Positions 42,777-51,098 of a stretch of DNA of 64,000 bases are shown here, piece after piece. The notes under the pieces were generated by a model. That model was not told where the DNA came from. It saw only the letters and a program-made list of their open reading frames with translations, and did no database searches. This stretch comes from Halorhodospira halochloris (GTDB lineage Bacteria > Pseudomonadota > Gammaproteobacteria > Nitrococcales > Halorhodospiraceae): NCBI RefSeq assembly GCF_002356555.2, contig NZ_AP017372.2, forward strand, positions 806,001-870,000. The letters run 5' to 3'. How positions within the stretch are numbered: position 1 is the first letter of the stretch; every line of letters begins with the position of its first letter. Position numbers and translations under genes: made by a program.

Positions 42777-42946
42777 AAAACTCCCCAGAGCCATCTAGCT
42801 GCCCCGGTATGGTGCCTCGAAAAACTTCGCCGGCGCCACCATCCGCCCCGGTGTGGAGGTCTTGGCGCCATGGATGGCGCCATGAAGCCTCCAGGGATGG
42901 ATTTACGGCGTCCTCCATACCGGGGCAGCTAGATGGCTCCAGGGAG
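42777..42946. repeat. Long-hairpin intergenic repeat, copy 4 (composite)
   Basis: Outer arms pair: CATCTAGCTGCCCCGGTATGG ends at 42812 on the left, and 42914-42935 (CCATACCGGGGCAGCTAGAT) lies on the right. Inside the left arm sits an extra left-arm-like segment, about 42813-42857 (AAAACTTCGCCGGCGCCACC, then GCCCCGGTGTGGAGG), which resembles the left arm of copy 5. The core is forward (TCTTGGCGCCATGGATGGCG). It looks like recombination or nesting of two family members. It lies between the small Cys-rich gene and the YqaA gene. (One motif above is split by position: the left arm ends GCTGCCCCGGTATGG.). Confidence 0.85.
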
Positions 42947-43024
42947 TTTCTGGAGGTTCCGCACCGGGGTCGGATAAAAAATCTGCCCCATGATTTATTG
43001 TGGGTAAAATGTCAAAATATCCAG

Positions 43025-43606
43025 ATGAGGATATTTGGGCCTTTATATCGGTGGACAGTAAAGTGGGCGTCACATCGGCGCGCACCATGGGTGCTCGGCG
43101 GTGTGAGCGTTGCCGAGTCATCCGTCTTTCCTATCCCCCCCGATGTGCTATTAGCCCCAATGAGCCTGGCCCGACCGAATCGGGCCCTGCTGTTTGCCCT
43201 GATTGCTACCCTAGGCTCGGTAATTGGCGGGCTAGTAGGCTATCTGCTCGGTTATTTCGCTCTCTACCTAGTTGAGCCTTGGATAGAATCAGCCGGTTAT
43301 GCCGAATCATATTTGCTAGCAGTTGACTGGTTTCAGCAATGGGGCTTTTGGGTTGTGCTAGTGGCCGGGTTTTCGCCTATACCGTATAAGGTATTCACTG
43401 TTGCTGCAGGAGCCACAGGGGTTGCTTTGCTGCCCTTTGTGTTAGGCTCATTAATTGGTCGTGGGGCAAGGTTCTTCCTTGTCGCTACGCTAGTTGCTTG
43501 GGGTGGGGCGCGCCTTGAGCCATGGCTATTGCGCCATGTCGAGCGCATCGGTTGGATAAGTGTGGTTGCCCTGTTGGTTGCTATGTTGTGGCTGCAGTAC
43601 GGATAG
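43025..43606 (+). CDS. YqaA/DedA-family membrane protein
   Basis: 193 residues, mostly hydrophobic, with four to five helices. The DedA/SNARE-associated pattern is visible: SVAESSVFPIPPDVLLAPMSL (re-entrant loop with acidic and proline residues), GSVIGGLVGYLLGYF and the second re-entrant block GFSPIPYKVFTVAAG. These proteins are proposed lipid scramblases or transporters of the inner membrane. The ATG at 43025 is the first sensible start; the frame continues upstream only by reading through hairpin repeat copy 4. Ribosome site weak. Confidence 0.85.
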   Translation: MRIFGPLYRWTVKWASHRRAPWVLGGVSVAESSVFPIPPDVLLAPMSLARPNRALLFALIATLGSVIGGLVGYLLGYFALYLVEPWIESAGYAESYLLAVDWFQQWGFWVVLVAGFSPIPYKVFTVAAGATGVALLPFVLGSLIGRGARFFLVATLVAWGGARLEPWLLRHVERIGWISVVALLVAMLWLQYG

Positions 43607-43625
43607 CTTTACAAGAAGATCCCTA

Positions 43626-44348
43626 ATGAATCGCCTTACTCTGCAGGCAGTAGTTGTCTTAATCCTCGCATCTATCGGCGCTGGTTGCGGGGCATTATGG
43701 CAAGGTGATTGGGAGCAAGATGGTGATCGGCGAATCTATTTGTATGAAGTAAAGCCAGGCGATACATTGCGCGGGATTGCTTGGCGACATGGCTTGCAGG
43801 TTGATCAGCTAGTCAGTTGGAATGAGATAGAAAATCCTGACCAAATTCAAGTCGGTCGTAAGTTGGTTCTTAATCCGCCTCGGGGCGTTGGGGATGCAGA
43901 CGAATCGCGCCAAGCTAGGGCCGATGAGCCTACCACTGATCCCCCGCCACCTCCGAAGGATACACCAGAGCAAGAGCTAGACTGGCAGTGGCCGGCAAGT
44001 GGCGAGATTATACGTGCTTATGCAACAGATAGCGGTGGTAAAAGCGGGATTCAGATTGGCGGTGAAGAGGGGCAAACAATCCGTGCCGCATCCTCCGGGG
44101 AAGTGGTTTATAGCGGCAGCGGTCTGCGCGGATATGGGAATCTTATTATAATAATGCATGACGATAATTATGTGTCGGCATATGGTTATAATCGGGCACT
44201 CTTGGTTGGCGAAGGTGATCAAGTCAGCAAAGGTGATAGCATAGCCGAGATGGGTTATGCGAGCGGCGCGGATCGGGCTAGCTTGCATTTTGAGATCAGG
44301 ATAGATGGTCGGGCTGTAGACCCGGAAGATTATCTACCTGAGCGCTAA
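43626..44348 (+). CDS. nlpD: NlpD-like lipoprotein, LysM plus degenerate M23 domain
   Basis: Signal peptide with lipobox (ASIGAGC, lipidated Cys21). LysM domain at about 40-85 (YEVKPGDTLRGIAWRHGL, NPDQIQVGRKLVL) binds peptidoglycan. After a Pro-rich linker, a LytM/M23 domain follows (WPASGEIIRAY, GYGNLIIIMHDDNYVSAYGY, LHFEIRIDGRAVDPEDYLP). Zinc-ligand positions are replaced (SGIQIGG where an H-x3-D pattern is expected; Tyr at the first His of the HxH equivalent), so it is a non-enzymatic amidase activator as in NlpD. 240 residues. In many relatives it follows pcm; here it is separated from surE-pcm. Confidence 0.85.
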   Translation: MNRLTLQAVVVLILASIGAGCGALWQGDWEQDGDRRIYLYEVKPGDTLRGIAWRHGLQVDQLVSWNEIENPDQIQVGRKLVLNPPRGVGDADESRQARADEPTTDPPPPPKDTPEQELDWQWPASGEIIRAYATDSGGKSGIQIGGEEGQTIRAASSGEVVYSGSGLRGYGNLIIIMHDDNYVSAYGYNRALLVGEGDQVSKGDSIAEMGYASGADRASLHFEIRIDGRAVDPEDYLPER

Positions 44349-44392
44349 TGAGCATTGCCTGTGGATATATTTCGCGCGATCATGCTCGCTGT

Positions 44393-44453
44393 GCGCCTCT
44401 AAACAATGCACCGGGGCAAGCTGTTTGATCAGGCGCAGTTTTTAGAGGTTCCA
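44393..44453. repeat. Decayed long-hairpin repeat
   Basis: Starts with GCGCCTCTAAACAATGCACC, followed by GGGGCAAGC, and ends GCGCAGTTTTTAGAGG. The outer CCTCTAAA and TTTAGAGG are complementary, and GCGCCTC...TTTTTAGAGG matches the ends of intact copies 2 and 6. The core is gone. Between the nlpD-like gene and glpK. Confidence 0.4.
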
Positions 44454-44488
44454 CGTGGTGACCCTGCATAATTTCCGGGAGGTTATAA

Positions 44489-46006
44489 GTGTCCCGTGCT
44501 CAAAATTACCAGCCGCATCCCTCCGAGTCTAAGGTAATCCTGGCCCTCGACCAAGGGACAACAAGCTCCCGTGCCATGGTCTTCAATGCCAGTGGCGAGA
44601 TCGTCGCCGTCTCTCAAGAAGAGTTTACCCAGCTCTATCCGCAGCCAGGTTGGGTAGAGCACGACCCGGAGGAGATCTGGGCTACGCAGAATGCGGTCAT
44701 GGGGCGAGCGCTGTTACGTGCTGGGTTGGACTGGTCTAAAGTAGCCGCGATCGGTGTTACCAACCAACGTGAAACGACTGTTGTATGGGATAGGGAGACT
44801 GGCCAGCCCATTTATCCGGCAATTGTGTGGCAAGATCGGCGTACCGCAGACATCTGCCAGAGATTGCAGGATGAAGGACTTGAGGAACTCTTTCGAAGCC
44901 GTTCCGGGTTGCTGCTTGATCCCTACCTCTCGGGGACCAAAATTCGTTGGATACTGGATCAGGTAACAGGGGCGCAGCAGCGCGCGGAGGCTGGTGAACT
45001 GGCCTTCGGAACCATAGATTCGTGGCTTATTTGGAAACTTACCGCAGGCCGAGTCCATGCTACGGATGCGACCAATGCCTCACGGACACTGTTGTTCGAT
45101 ATCCACAAAGGCGATTGGGATGATGAGCTTCTCGGCTTGCTTGGTATCCCTAGAGCAGTGTTGCCGGAGGTGCGCGATAGCAGCGGCTTTGCTGCTCCGA
45201 TAAGCTGCCCCGGAATCCCTTCGGGAGCCGTCATAGCAGGGGTTGCAGGAGATCAGCAAGCCGCGCTGTTTGGCCAGATATGCAACCGTCCCGGTCTGGC
45301 TAAGGCTACCTACGGCACTGGTGGCTTTGTTCTGCTCAATACCGGCTCAACTGCTGTCCCGTCTGCAAACGGCCTCCTCACAACCATCGCCTGGCGCAGA
45401 GACGGCAAAGATCAGTACGCGCTTGAGGGCAGTGTTTTTATCGCCGGAGCTGTGGTGCAGTGGCTGCGGGATGGTTTGGGTATCATCCGTAAGTCCGCAG
45501 AGATAGAAGAGCTTGCTAGCAGTGTTCCCGACTCTGGTGGTGTACACTTGGTGCCGGCGTTCGTAGGATTGGGGGCGCCTTGGTGGGATGCGCAGGCGCG
45601 AGGGATCATTACCGGTCTTACTCGAGGTACATCGTCGGCGCATATTGCCCGCGCTGCCCTCGAGGCGATAGCTCTGCAGATATGCGATGTTGCGCAGGCC
45701 ATGGAGGCTGATGCCGGGATGCAGCTAGAAGAATTGCGGGTTGATGGCGGTGCTGCTGCCAATGACTTGTTGCTACAGACTCAGGCCGACCTGCTCGGGG
45801 TGCCTGTGGTGCGTCCCCAGACCTATGAGACAACCGCGTTAGGTGCTGCCTATCTAGCTGGTTTGGCGGTGGGCTTTTGGCGCGATGAGGAGCAAATCGC
45901 CGCGCAGTGGCAGATGGAGAGACGTTTCGACCCAGCCATAACCAGAGGGCAAGCACAGCAACGAATAGATGATTGGCACCGGGCAGTTGCGCGGGCCAGG
46001 GGCTGA
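44489..46006 (+). CDS. glpK: Glycerol kinase
   Basis: Phosphorylates glycerol to glycerol 3-phosphate. FGGY-kinase signatures: [83 protein letters not shown] and [12 protein letters not shown]-type [20 protein letters not shown]. 505 residues. GTG 44489 follows GGGAGG. No glpF or glpD is adjacent. In this setting it may serve glycerol uptake or lipid turnover. Confidence 0.96.
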   Translation: MSRAQNYQPHPSESKVILALDQGTTSSRAMVFNASGEIVAVSQEEFTQLYPQPGWVEHDPEEIWATQNAVMGRALLRAGLDWSKVAAIGVTNQRETTVVWDRETGQPIYPAIVWQDRRTADICQRLQDEGLEELFRSRSGLLLDPYLSGTKIRWILDQVTGAQQRAEAGELAFGTIDSWLIWKLTAGRVHATDATNASRTLLFDIHKGDWDDELLGLLGIPRAVLPEVRDSSGFAAPISCPGIPSGAVIAGVAGDQQAALFGQICNRPGLAKATYGTGGFVLLNTGSTAVPSANGLLTTIAWRRDGKDQYALEGSVFIAGAVVQWLRDGLGIIRKSAEIEELASSVPDSGGVHLVPAFVGLGAPWWDAQARGIITGLTRGTSSAHIARAALEAIALQICDVAQAMEADAGMQLEELRVDGGAAANDLLLQTQADLLGVPVVRPQTYETTALGAAYLAGLAVGFWRDEEQIAAQWQMERRFDPAITRGQAQQRIDDWHRAVARARG

Positions 46007-46018
46007 CGGGGAGGTGCC

Positions 46019-46885
46019 ATGACAAAAAAGTTGCATGTTTTGGTGGTAGATGATGCGAGCTTTACCCGCGATCTAGTAAAAAAAGGAGTTCGTGCTGGGT
46101 ACCCGGGGTTTGTCATTCACGAGGCTGCCAATGGTCGTCAAGCCCAAAGTAAGCTCACTAATGGTGGCTATGATTTGGTCCTGTGCGACTGGGAGATGCC
46201 AGAGGTAAGTGGCCTAGAGGTGCTGGAGTGGATGCGCCAAGAGCAAGAGCTGGCGAAGATCCCGTTTGTAATGATTACCAGCCGTGGTGATCGTGAACAT
46301 GTAGTTAAGGCTGTCGAAAAAGGCGCTACAAACTATGTAGTCAAGCCCTTTACTAATGAGAAGCTGCTCGATGCAGTTACTAAGGCATTGACGCGCAATC
46401 TCGGCATGTCAGCAAACCAACTGCGCAAGATAGGTGGCCTAGATAATCAGTCGAATGCGGGTGAATCGGCCTCAGTGCTCGCTGGCGGACTCTCGGGAGA
46501 TCTTAGCATCGCCGAAAACATCAGCGCAGATAATGCGCCTGAGACTAGACGCAAGACGAAGGCGACGCCCCGAGATAAGGTTGTGGGTCAGATCCGCTAT
46601 TCTGGTGGGGTAGTTGCGTGCCTGATAAAAGAGATTGATTTTTATCAGCTGGTTGGCATCATTAAGAAGCCTGACCAAGTACCTTGTGTACTTGAGCAGG
46701 CCGCATTTGATTTTACTACCGAGGATGATGGGCGAACCTCACGCATAAACGCGTATATATATGCTCTACAGGCAGGTGAGAAGCGTCAGGATACCGATTT
46801 CATTCGCATGACTTTGCGTTTTGTGGATGATGATGAGGATAAAAAGGATCACTTAGCCCACTATTTCGATATCATTGACGGTTGA
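46019..46885 (+). CDS. Response regulator with unrecognised C-terminal domain
   Basis: Residues 1-125 form a CheY-like receiver with the acidic pair D11-D12, the phosphorylation site D57 in LCDWEMP, the Thr/Ser switch in FVMITSRGD and Lys in VVKPFTNEKL. A linker (about 125-185) rich in polar residues follows. The last 100 residues (GQIRYSGGVVACLIKEIDFY onward to AHYFDIIDG) are not a DNA-binding domain I know. It alternates hydrophobic strands and acidic loops, and may be a small beta-domain in the manner of PilZ-like units, though no PilZ RxxxR motif is present. 288 residues; followed by the SqrR-like repressor. Confidence 0.8.
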   Translation: MTKKLHVLVVDDASFTRDLVKKGVRAGYPGFVIHEAANGRQAQSKLTNGGYDLVLCDWEMPEVSGLEVLEWMRQEQELAKIPFVMITSRGDREHVVKAVEKGATNYVVKPFTNEKLLDAVTKALTRNLGMSANQLRKIGGLDNQSNAGESASVLAGGLSGDLSIAENISADNAPETRRKTKATPRDKVVGQIRYSGGVVACLIKEIDFYQLVGIIKKPDQVPCVLEQAAFDFTTEDDGRTSRINAYIYALQAGEKRQDTDFIRMTLRFVDDDEDKKDHLAHYFDIIDG

Positions 46886-46920
46886 GCACCTTAAGCAACC
46901 TTTCTAAGCGGGAGTCGCGG

Positions 46921-47253
46921 ATGGATGTAGATACGGCCCAGGCGAACAAGCCAGATCCTGAAGAGATGGGAGCCAAGGCGTCGCAAGCAGCTTCTTTTCT
47001 TAAAACCGTGGCAAATGAGCGCAGACTGATGATTCTTTGTCATCTCGTAGATGGGGAACGCTCGGTCAGCGAATTGGAACAATTACTGCGGATGCGCCAG
47101 CCGGCTTTATCCCAGCAACTAGCCAGATTACGTGAAGAGGGTGTAGTTGCCACTAGGCGCGAATCGCGAACTATATACTATAGATTGGCAAGCACTGAGA
47201 CTGAGATCCTGCTTGGCTGCCTGTACCAGCTGTTTTGCCAAAAAAGCGGTTAG
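46921..47253 (+). CDS. ArsR-family repressor of the SqrR/BigR type (sulfide/persulfide sensor)
   Basis: 110-residue winged helix protein. From ATG 46921, which has GGGAG upstream, the cysteines fall at C40 (RLMILCHL) and C106 (LYQLFC), 66 residues apart. This is the spacing of the persulfide-sensing pair in SqrR (C41/C107) and BigR (C42/C108). SVSELEQLLRMRQPALSQQL is the recognition region. A third cysteine, C100, lies nearby. In SqrR, an intramolecular tetrasulfide bridge releases DNA in sulfide. An earlier TTG (46882) overlapping the previous stop is possible. Targets could include sulfide-oxidation genes and perhaps its neighbours; none is shown here. Confidence 0.8.
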   Translation: MDVDTAQANKPDPEEMGAKASQAASFLKTVANERRLMILCHLVDGERSVSELEQLLRMRQPALSQQLARLREEGVVATRRESRTIYYRLASTETEILLGCLYQLFCQKSG

Positions 47254-47289
47254 GTTGGTGGACATGCGCTTAGATTTACATCCTTCAAC

Positions 47290-48621
47290 ATGACTGGCAT
47301 TAGCTCAGCTGAGGGGGTTCTCCGGTTCGAGCCGGTACAGGCCGCCCGTATCCTGGCGTGGATGCGAGTCTCGGCCATACTCGGCAAATTAATCACCATC
47401 CTGTTCGTTCACTTCGGCTTTGGCCTGAGCCTGCCGCTAGGCCCAATGCTTCTGATAATTGCCGGCTTGGCGGCGTGGAATGCGGTAGCATTCATGCGCC
47501 TGCACAATTCGCCGGAGCAGATCACCCAATATGAGGTTTTATTCCACCTGCTGATAGACGTAGCGGCTCTGACGGCTTTGCTCGGCCTTGCAGGAGGGCC
47601 ATCCAATCCCTTTGTCTCTCTCTATCTGGTTCCGGTAACACTAGCCACAGTGGCTATGCCAACTCGCCAGGCTATGGTGATTACGGTCCTTTGTGTGCTC
47701 CTCTATGGTCTCTTGCTAGGTATTTTCCTGCCCATGGAGGAACCACATCCGGTCTTGGGAGGTGATTTTAATCTCCACCTGATCGGGATGTGGGTAAACT
47801 TCGTCATTGCCGCCTGGATGATTACTGTGTTCGTGCGCTTTATGGCCTCTGTGCTACGCCGCCAGGATCTGCGGTTGTCGCGAGCACGTGAGAGCACACT
47901 GCGCAATGAGCAAATTGTGGCTCTTGGCACCGTGGCGGCTGGTGCCGCCCATCAGCTCGGGACACCCCTATCTACGATGTCCATGGTGATTGAAGAGCTA
48001 CGCAATGAGCGCCGTGATGATGAGACTTTGCAGCAGGATCTGGAATTACTAGGTTCACAGCTTGCGGTTTGCAAGGAAACCTTGGAAGATTTGAAGGACG
48101 CTGGCGCTGCCGGAAGCGATCAAGGAGGAAGGACGGTATCACTGCGCCAGCATGTGGCAAGGATAATTGATACCTGGCGTCTCATGCATCCCAAGATACA
48201 ACCAATGGTTGAGTATGAGGAGCCTTTTATTGATGTCCAGATAAGCCAGGATCCAACCCTGATGCATGCACTCCTTAATCTGCTTAATAATGCAGCGGAG
48301 GCATCTGTGGATAATGGCCGAAGTGGTGTTGAAGTAGCCATCACAAGTGATGGTAAGTTATTGACGTTGACTATTGACGACGAAGGAACTGGGCTAGATT
48401 CTGACCGCGTACGGCACGCCGGTAGGGTAATTCAGACGACTAAGCCCTCCGGAATGGGTATAGGATTGGTTCTGGCCAATGCGACAGTGGATCGTTTCGG
48501 CGGTCGGGTGACATTGATGGATTCACCGGAAGGTGAAGGGGCTAGAACCCGTATCGAATTGCCCTTGGAGAAGCTGGTCGCGGGGAGCGCAGGTACTTCA
48601 GGGGCTATGGCTAGATGGTAG
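47290..48621 (+). CDS. regB: Redox sensor histidine kinase RegB/PrrB
   Basis: Six membrane helices in the first 190 residues, including the quinone-sensing motif GGPSNPF (102-108), are followed by a kinase core. The H-box ALGTVAAGAAHQLGTPLSTM has phosphorylated His221 followed by Gln; most RegB proteins have His-Glu there. The redox-active cysteine is C261 (QLAVCKETLEDL). The ATP-binding region shows LNLLNNAAEASVDNG and GMGIGLVLANATVDRFGG. 443 residues. Controls photosynthesis, CO2 and N2 fixation genes in purple bacteria. regA follows by 13 bp. Confidence 0.93.
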   Translation: MTGISSAEGVLRFEPVQAARILAWMRVSAILGKLITILFVHFGFGLSLPLGPMLLIIAGLAAWNAVAFMRLHNSPEQITQYEVLFHLLIDVAALTALLGLAGGPSNPFVSLYLVPVTLATVAMPTRQAMVITVLCVLLYGLLLGIFLPMEEPHPVLGGDFNLHLIGMWVNFVIAAWMITVFVRFMASVLRRQDLRLSRARESTLRNEQIVALGTVAAGAAHQLGTPLSTMSMVIEELRNERRDDETLQQDLELLGSQLAVCKETLEDLKDAGAAGSDQGGRTVSLRQHVARIIDTWRLMHPKIQPMVEYEEPFIDVQISQDPTLMHALLNLLNNAAEASVDNGRSGVEVAITSDGKLLTLTIDDEGTGLDSDRVRHAGRVIQTTKPSGMGIGLVLANATVDRFGGRVTLMDSPEGEGARTRIELPLEKLVAGSAGTSGAMARW

Positions 48622-48634
48622 AAGGAGGAAGACC

Positions 48635-49174
48635 ATGCTCAATGGCCCATCAATCCTCATAATTGATGATGATACAACCTTTTCAAGCGTATTGGGGCGT
48701 TCCTTGTCCCGCCGGGGGTGTCAGATAGAATCTGCGGAAGAGCCGGAAAGCGCGCTGCAAAAGGCGCGAAGCATGCAGCCACAGTACGTCGTTTTGGATC
48801 TCAAATTGGGCGAATATTCTGGGCTAACCTTGGTTGAGCCGCTGAAAGAGACCCTCCCCCAACAGTCGCGCATCCTTATCCTTACCGGCTACGCCAGCAT
48901 CCCTACCGCGGTTGAGGCCATCAAGCTCGGGGCCTTCAATTACTTACCCAAGCCCACCGATGCTGATACTGTGCTGGCTACACTTGAGGGTAAGGCCAGC
49001 GCGGAGGCTGAGAAGCCGCCTCAGCGGCCTATGTCCTTGCGTCGTTTGGAGTGGGAGCAAATCCAGCGTGTTCTCAACGAACATGATGGTAATATTTCCG
49101 CGGCGGCCCGGGCTTTGGGGATACACAGGCGGACACTACAGCGCAAGCTAAGCAAGAGGCCGGTGAAGCAATAG
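48635..49174 (+). CDS. regA: Response regulator RegA/PrrA
   Basis: Cognate regulator of RegB. The receiver has DDD at 11-13, phosphorylated D55 (YVVLDLKLGEYSG), Thr in LTGYASIPTAVEAIKLGA and Lys in YLPKPTDAD. The C-terminal Fis-type helix-turn-helix (GNISAAARALGIHRRTLQRKL) is nearly the RegA consensus. 179 residues. ATG 48635 has a strong AAGGAGG site; the longer frame from 48533 lies in regB. A hairpin repeat follows the stop. Confidence 0.94.
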   Translation: MLNGPSILIIDDDTTFSSVLGRSLSRRGCQIESAEEPESALQKARSMQPQYVVLDLKLGEYSGLTLVEPLKETLPQQSRILILTGYASIPTAVEAIKLGAFNYLPKPTDADTVLATLEGKASAEAEKPPQRPMSLRRLEWEQIQRVLNEHDGNISAAARALGIHRRTLQRKLSKRPVKQ

Positions 49175-49189
49175 CCTTAAGGGTTGCCT

Positions 49190-49325
49190 CAAAAACTCCC
49201 TCGGCGCCATTAGTTGCCCCGGTGTGGAGGGGCGCCGTGAGCTCCATCCCTGGAGGCTTCACGGCGTCAACCCTGGCGCTAAGATCTCCACATAGGGGCG
49301 GCTAATGGCGCCGGGAAGGGTAGAA
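49190..49325. repeat. Long-hairpin intergenic repeat, copy 5
   Basis: Left arm 49191-49230 begins AAAAACTCCCTCGGCGCCAT, then GTTGCCCCGGTGTGGAGG; right arm 49285-49320 reads TCTCCACATAGGGGCGGCTA, then ATGGCGCCGGGAAGGG. Pairing is good but imperfect. The reverse-oriented core contains CCATCCCTGGAGGCTTCACG. It follows the regA stop by 16 bp, before the DsrE-like gene. Confidence 0.85.
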
Positions 49326-49415
49326 GAGCTCTTAACGAAAAGTTGAGGCTGAGGAGTAATATTGGCGTTACACCTTCATCAACTCAAATGTGGCAAAGAC
49401 AGAGGAGAATCTCTT

Positions 49416-49886
49416 ATGCGTAATTTAAAGGTTTGGGCTTGCACTGCTGCTCTAGCGGCTGTCGGCCTTGGTGGTGTTGCTCAGGCTGATGATAACGACA
49501 ACAACAATAACAACGGTTTTGGTGGCCCAGATAAGTTGCTCGTTACCGTTACCTCGGACGACACCCATACCCAGGGCATGTCGATGATCCTTGCTACGCA
49601 GGCAGCTGAGCGTGGTCAAGAGGTCCGCGTCCTGATTTGCGGTAAAGGTACCGAGATGGCGGTAGGCCGTTACCGAGGGGAGAGCCTTGAACCGGCAGGT
49701 GCCAACCCCCAACAGATGCTCAAGCAGTTAATTGAGGAGTATGATGTAACTGCTGAGGTGTGTGGGGTATTTCTGCCTAATACGCGCTACAAGGAAGAAA
49801 ACCTTATTGACGGGGTTGGAGTCGCTTCCCCCGAGGATATAGGCGAGTATATGGCTGACCCGAAGGTACGCTTCTTTACTCACTGA
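49416..49886 (+). CDS. Secreted DsrE/YchN-like protein
   Basis: 156 residues from ATG 49416, which is preceded by AGAGGAG (at 49401 onward); an upstream frame from 49362 lacks support. Residues 1-23 are a cleavable signal peptide (MRNLKVWACTAALAAVGLGG) with AQA before an Asp/Asn run. The rest fits the DsrE fold: DKLLVTVTSDDTHTQGMSMI, QEVRVLICGKGTEMA, EVCGVFLPNTRY and LIDGVGVASPEDIGEYM. In DsrE-like sulfur carriers a Cys in the last third is the sulfur-binding residue; the Cys in EVCGV is at that kind of position. Export to the periplasm suits sulfur or metal handling there. Function is inference. Confidence 0.7.
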   Translation: MRNLKVWACTAALAAVGLGGVAQADDNDNNNNNGFGGPDKLLVTVTSDDTHTQGMSMILATQAAERGQEVRVLICGKGTEMAVGRYRGESLEPAGANPQQMLKQLIEEYDVTAEVCGVFLPNTRYKEENLIDGVGVASPEDIGEYMADPKVRFFTH

Positions 49887-49925
49887 TAGGGTGTTAAGGA
49901 CTTTAAGTCAGGGAAATCGTGCTAA

Positions 49926-49959
49926 AAACCCCGCCCCTCATGTGCCTAGGGCGGGGTTT
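49926..49959. terminator. Strong GC hairpin, probable terminator
   Basis: AAACCCCGCCC (49926-49936) and GGGCGGGGTTT (49949-49959) form a perfect 11-bp stem with a 12-nt loop. The T-run is short (TTT) on the plus strand and longer (5 T) on the minus strand. It separates the DsrE-like gene from the stress protein gene and should stop or slow transcription of the former. Confidence 0.65.
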
Positions 49960-49995
49960 AGATCTGTCCGGGATCTCTAAGAATTGGAGGCAGCG

Positions 49996-50889
49996 TTGCA
50001 AAAGGTGCTCTTGGCAACCGATCTTTCTGCTCATGGCGACCGTGCAGGGCGGCGGGCAGTCCAACTTGTTCGGCGGAGAGAAGTTGAACTGCGTGTGGTA
50101 CATGTTATTCAGGCAGATTTAGAAGAGGACGCCTTACGGCGGCTATTCGGTGACAGCGTGGCCGTTGAAACATTGCAGGCTGATCTGCTGCAGAGCACTC
50201 AAGAGACAATAAGCGAAAGGCTTGCTGGTGAATTGGCAGGAACTTCTGCCGATTATTCGGTCAGCTGCATAATGGGACGTGGCCATCCGGAGATTTCTGC
50301 TCAGGCACAAGAGTGGGGAGCAGAACTGGTGGTTATCGGGGCTCATGGTCACCATGGCGTACGTGATTTTTTCCTCGGTACAACTGCAGAGAGCTTGGTT
50401 CACGATCTTAAGCAATCAGTCTTGATAGTTAAGTCTAGCTCGGTGGCTGACTATCGGCGGGTTGTTGTGCCGGTTGACTTTTCTCAACGATCCTTGAACG
50501 CACTACAATTTGCCCGTATTTTGGCGCCACAGGCGGTTATCGAGGTAGTCCATGTTTTTGATACAACGCCTTTCGAACGCCTCTATAGGTCCAGTTCAGC
50601 GGGCAGTCAGATGCGTCAAGTGGTTGAGTTGGGCAAGGAGGAGTCACGCCAAAAACTGGCGCGCTGGATCAGTGATTCGGGCTCAATCGGTCACGAGATT
50701 GCTTCGCAGAGCTTGCGTTGTGGATATCCGCCGAAGGAAATTGTGGCTGCCGCAGAGGAGTCGAATGCCGATTTGATAGTCCTTGGGACACGCGGGCTCT
50801 CGCATTGGCGAGGAGCGATGGCTGGCAGCGTTGCCAGAAGGGTCCTCCAGCAGGCGGAATGCGATGTCGCCTTGGAGCGATGTGAATGA
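49996..50889 (+). CDS. Tandem universal stress protein
   Basis: Two Usp domains in one chain: residues 1-145 (QKVLLATDLSAHGDR, VIGAHGHHGVRDFFLGTTAE) and 150-297 (RRVVVPVDFSQRSLNALQFA, LIVLGTRGLSHWRGAMAGSVA). The G-x2-G-x9-G(S/T) ATP-binding signature is partly present in both. TTG 49996 lies five bases after GGAGG (49986-49990), so it is preferred to TTG 49984; 297 residues. Double Usp proteins respond to energy or redox stress; the exact role cannot be read here. Confidence 0.85.
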   Translation: MQKVLLATDLSAHGDRAGRRAVQLVRRREVELRVVHVIQADLEEDALRRLFGDSVAVETLQADLLQSTQETISERLAGELAGTSADYSVSCIMGRGHPEISAQAQEWGAELVVIGAHGHHGVRDFFLGTTAESLVHDLKQSVLIVKSSSVADYRRVVVPVDFSQRSLNALQFARILAPQAVIEVVHVFDTTPFERLYRSSSAGSQMRQVVELGKEESRQKLARWISDSGSIGHEIASQSLRCGYPPKEIVAAAEESNADLIVLGTRGLSHWRGAMAGSVARRVLQQAECDVALERCE

Positions 50890-50906
50890 TATTAAAGAGG
50901 TAACAA

Positions 50907-51060
50907 GGGCGCCTCAAAAAACTCTCCACTAAGCCTAGCTGCCCCGGCGTGGATGGCGCCGTGAATCCGTCCCTGGAGGAGGGTTAATGGCGCCAACTCT
51001 GGCGCCAAGGCCTCCCCACCGGGGCAGCTAGGCTCGGTGGGTAGTCTTTTAAAGCGCCCC
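50907..51060. repeat. Long-hairpin intergenic repeat, copy 6
   Basis: Between the convergent ends of the stress protein and thioesterase genes. Outer ends pair, about 50909-50930 (GGGCGCCTCAAAAAACTCTC) with 51039-51058 (GGGTAGTCTTTTAAAGCGCC). The inner arms pair fully: AGCCTAGCTGCCCCGG on the left with CCGGGGCAGCTAGGCT on the right. The reverse core carries GGCGCCGTGAATCCGTCCCT and GGCGCCAACTCTGGCGCC. Confidence 0.88.
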
Positions 51061-51098
51061 GGTAGTTGTCGAGAGGATCAAGCAAGTATCTGTGAAGG

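Noticed and set aside
42809-43024. N-terminal extension of the YqaA/DedA frame
   Set aside because: It reads through the repeat at 42777-42946; the family-like sequence begins only at ATG 43025.
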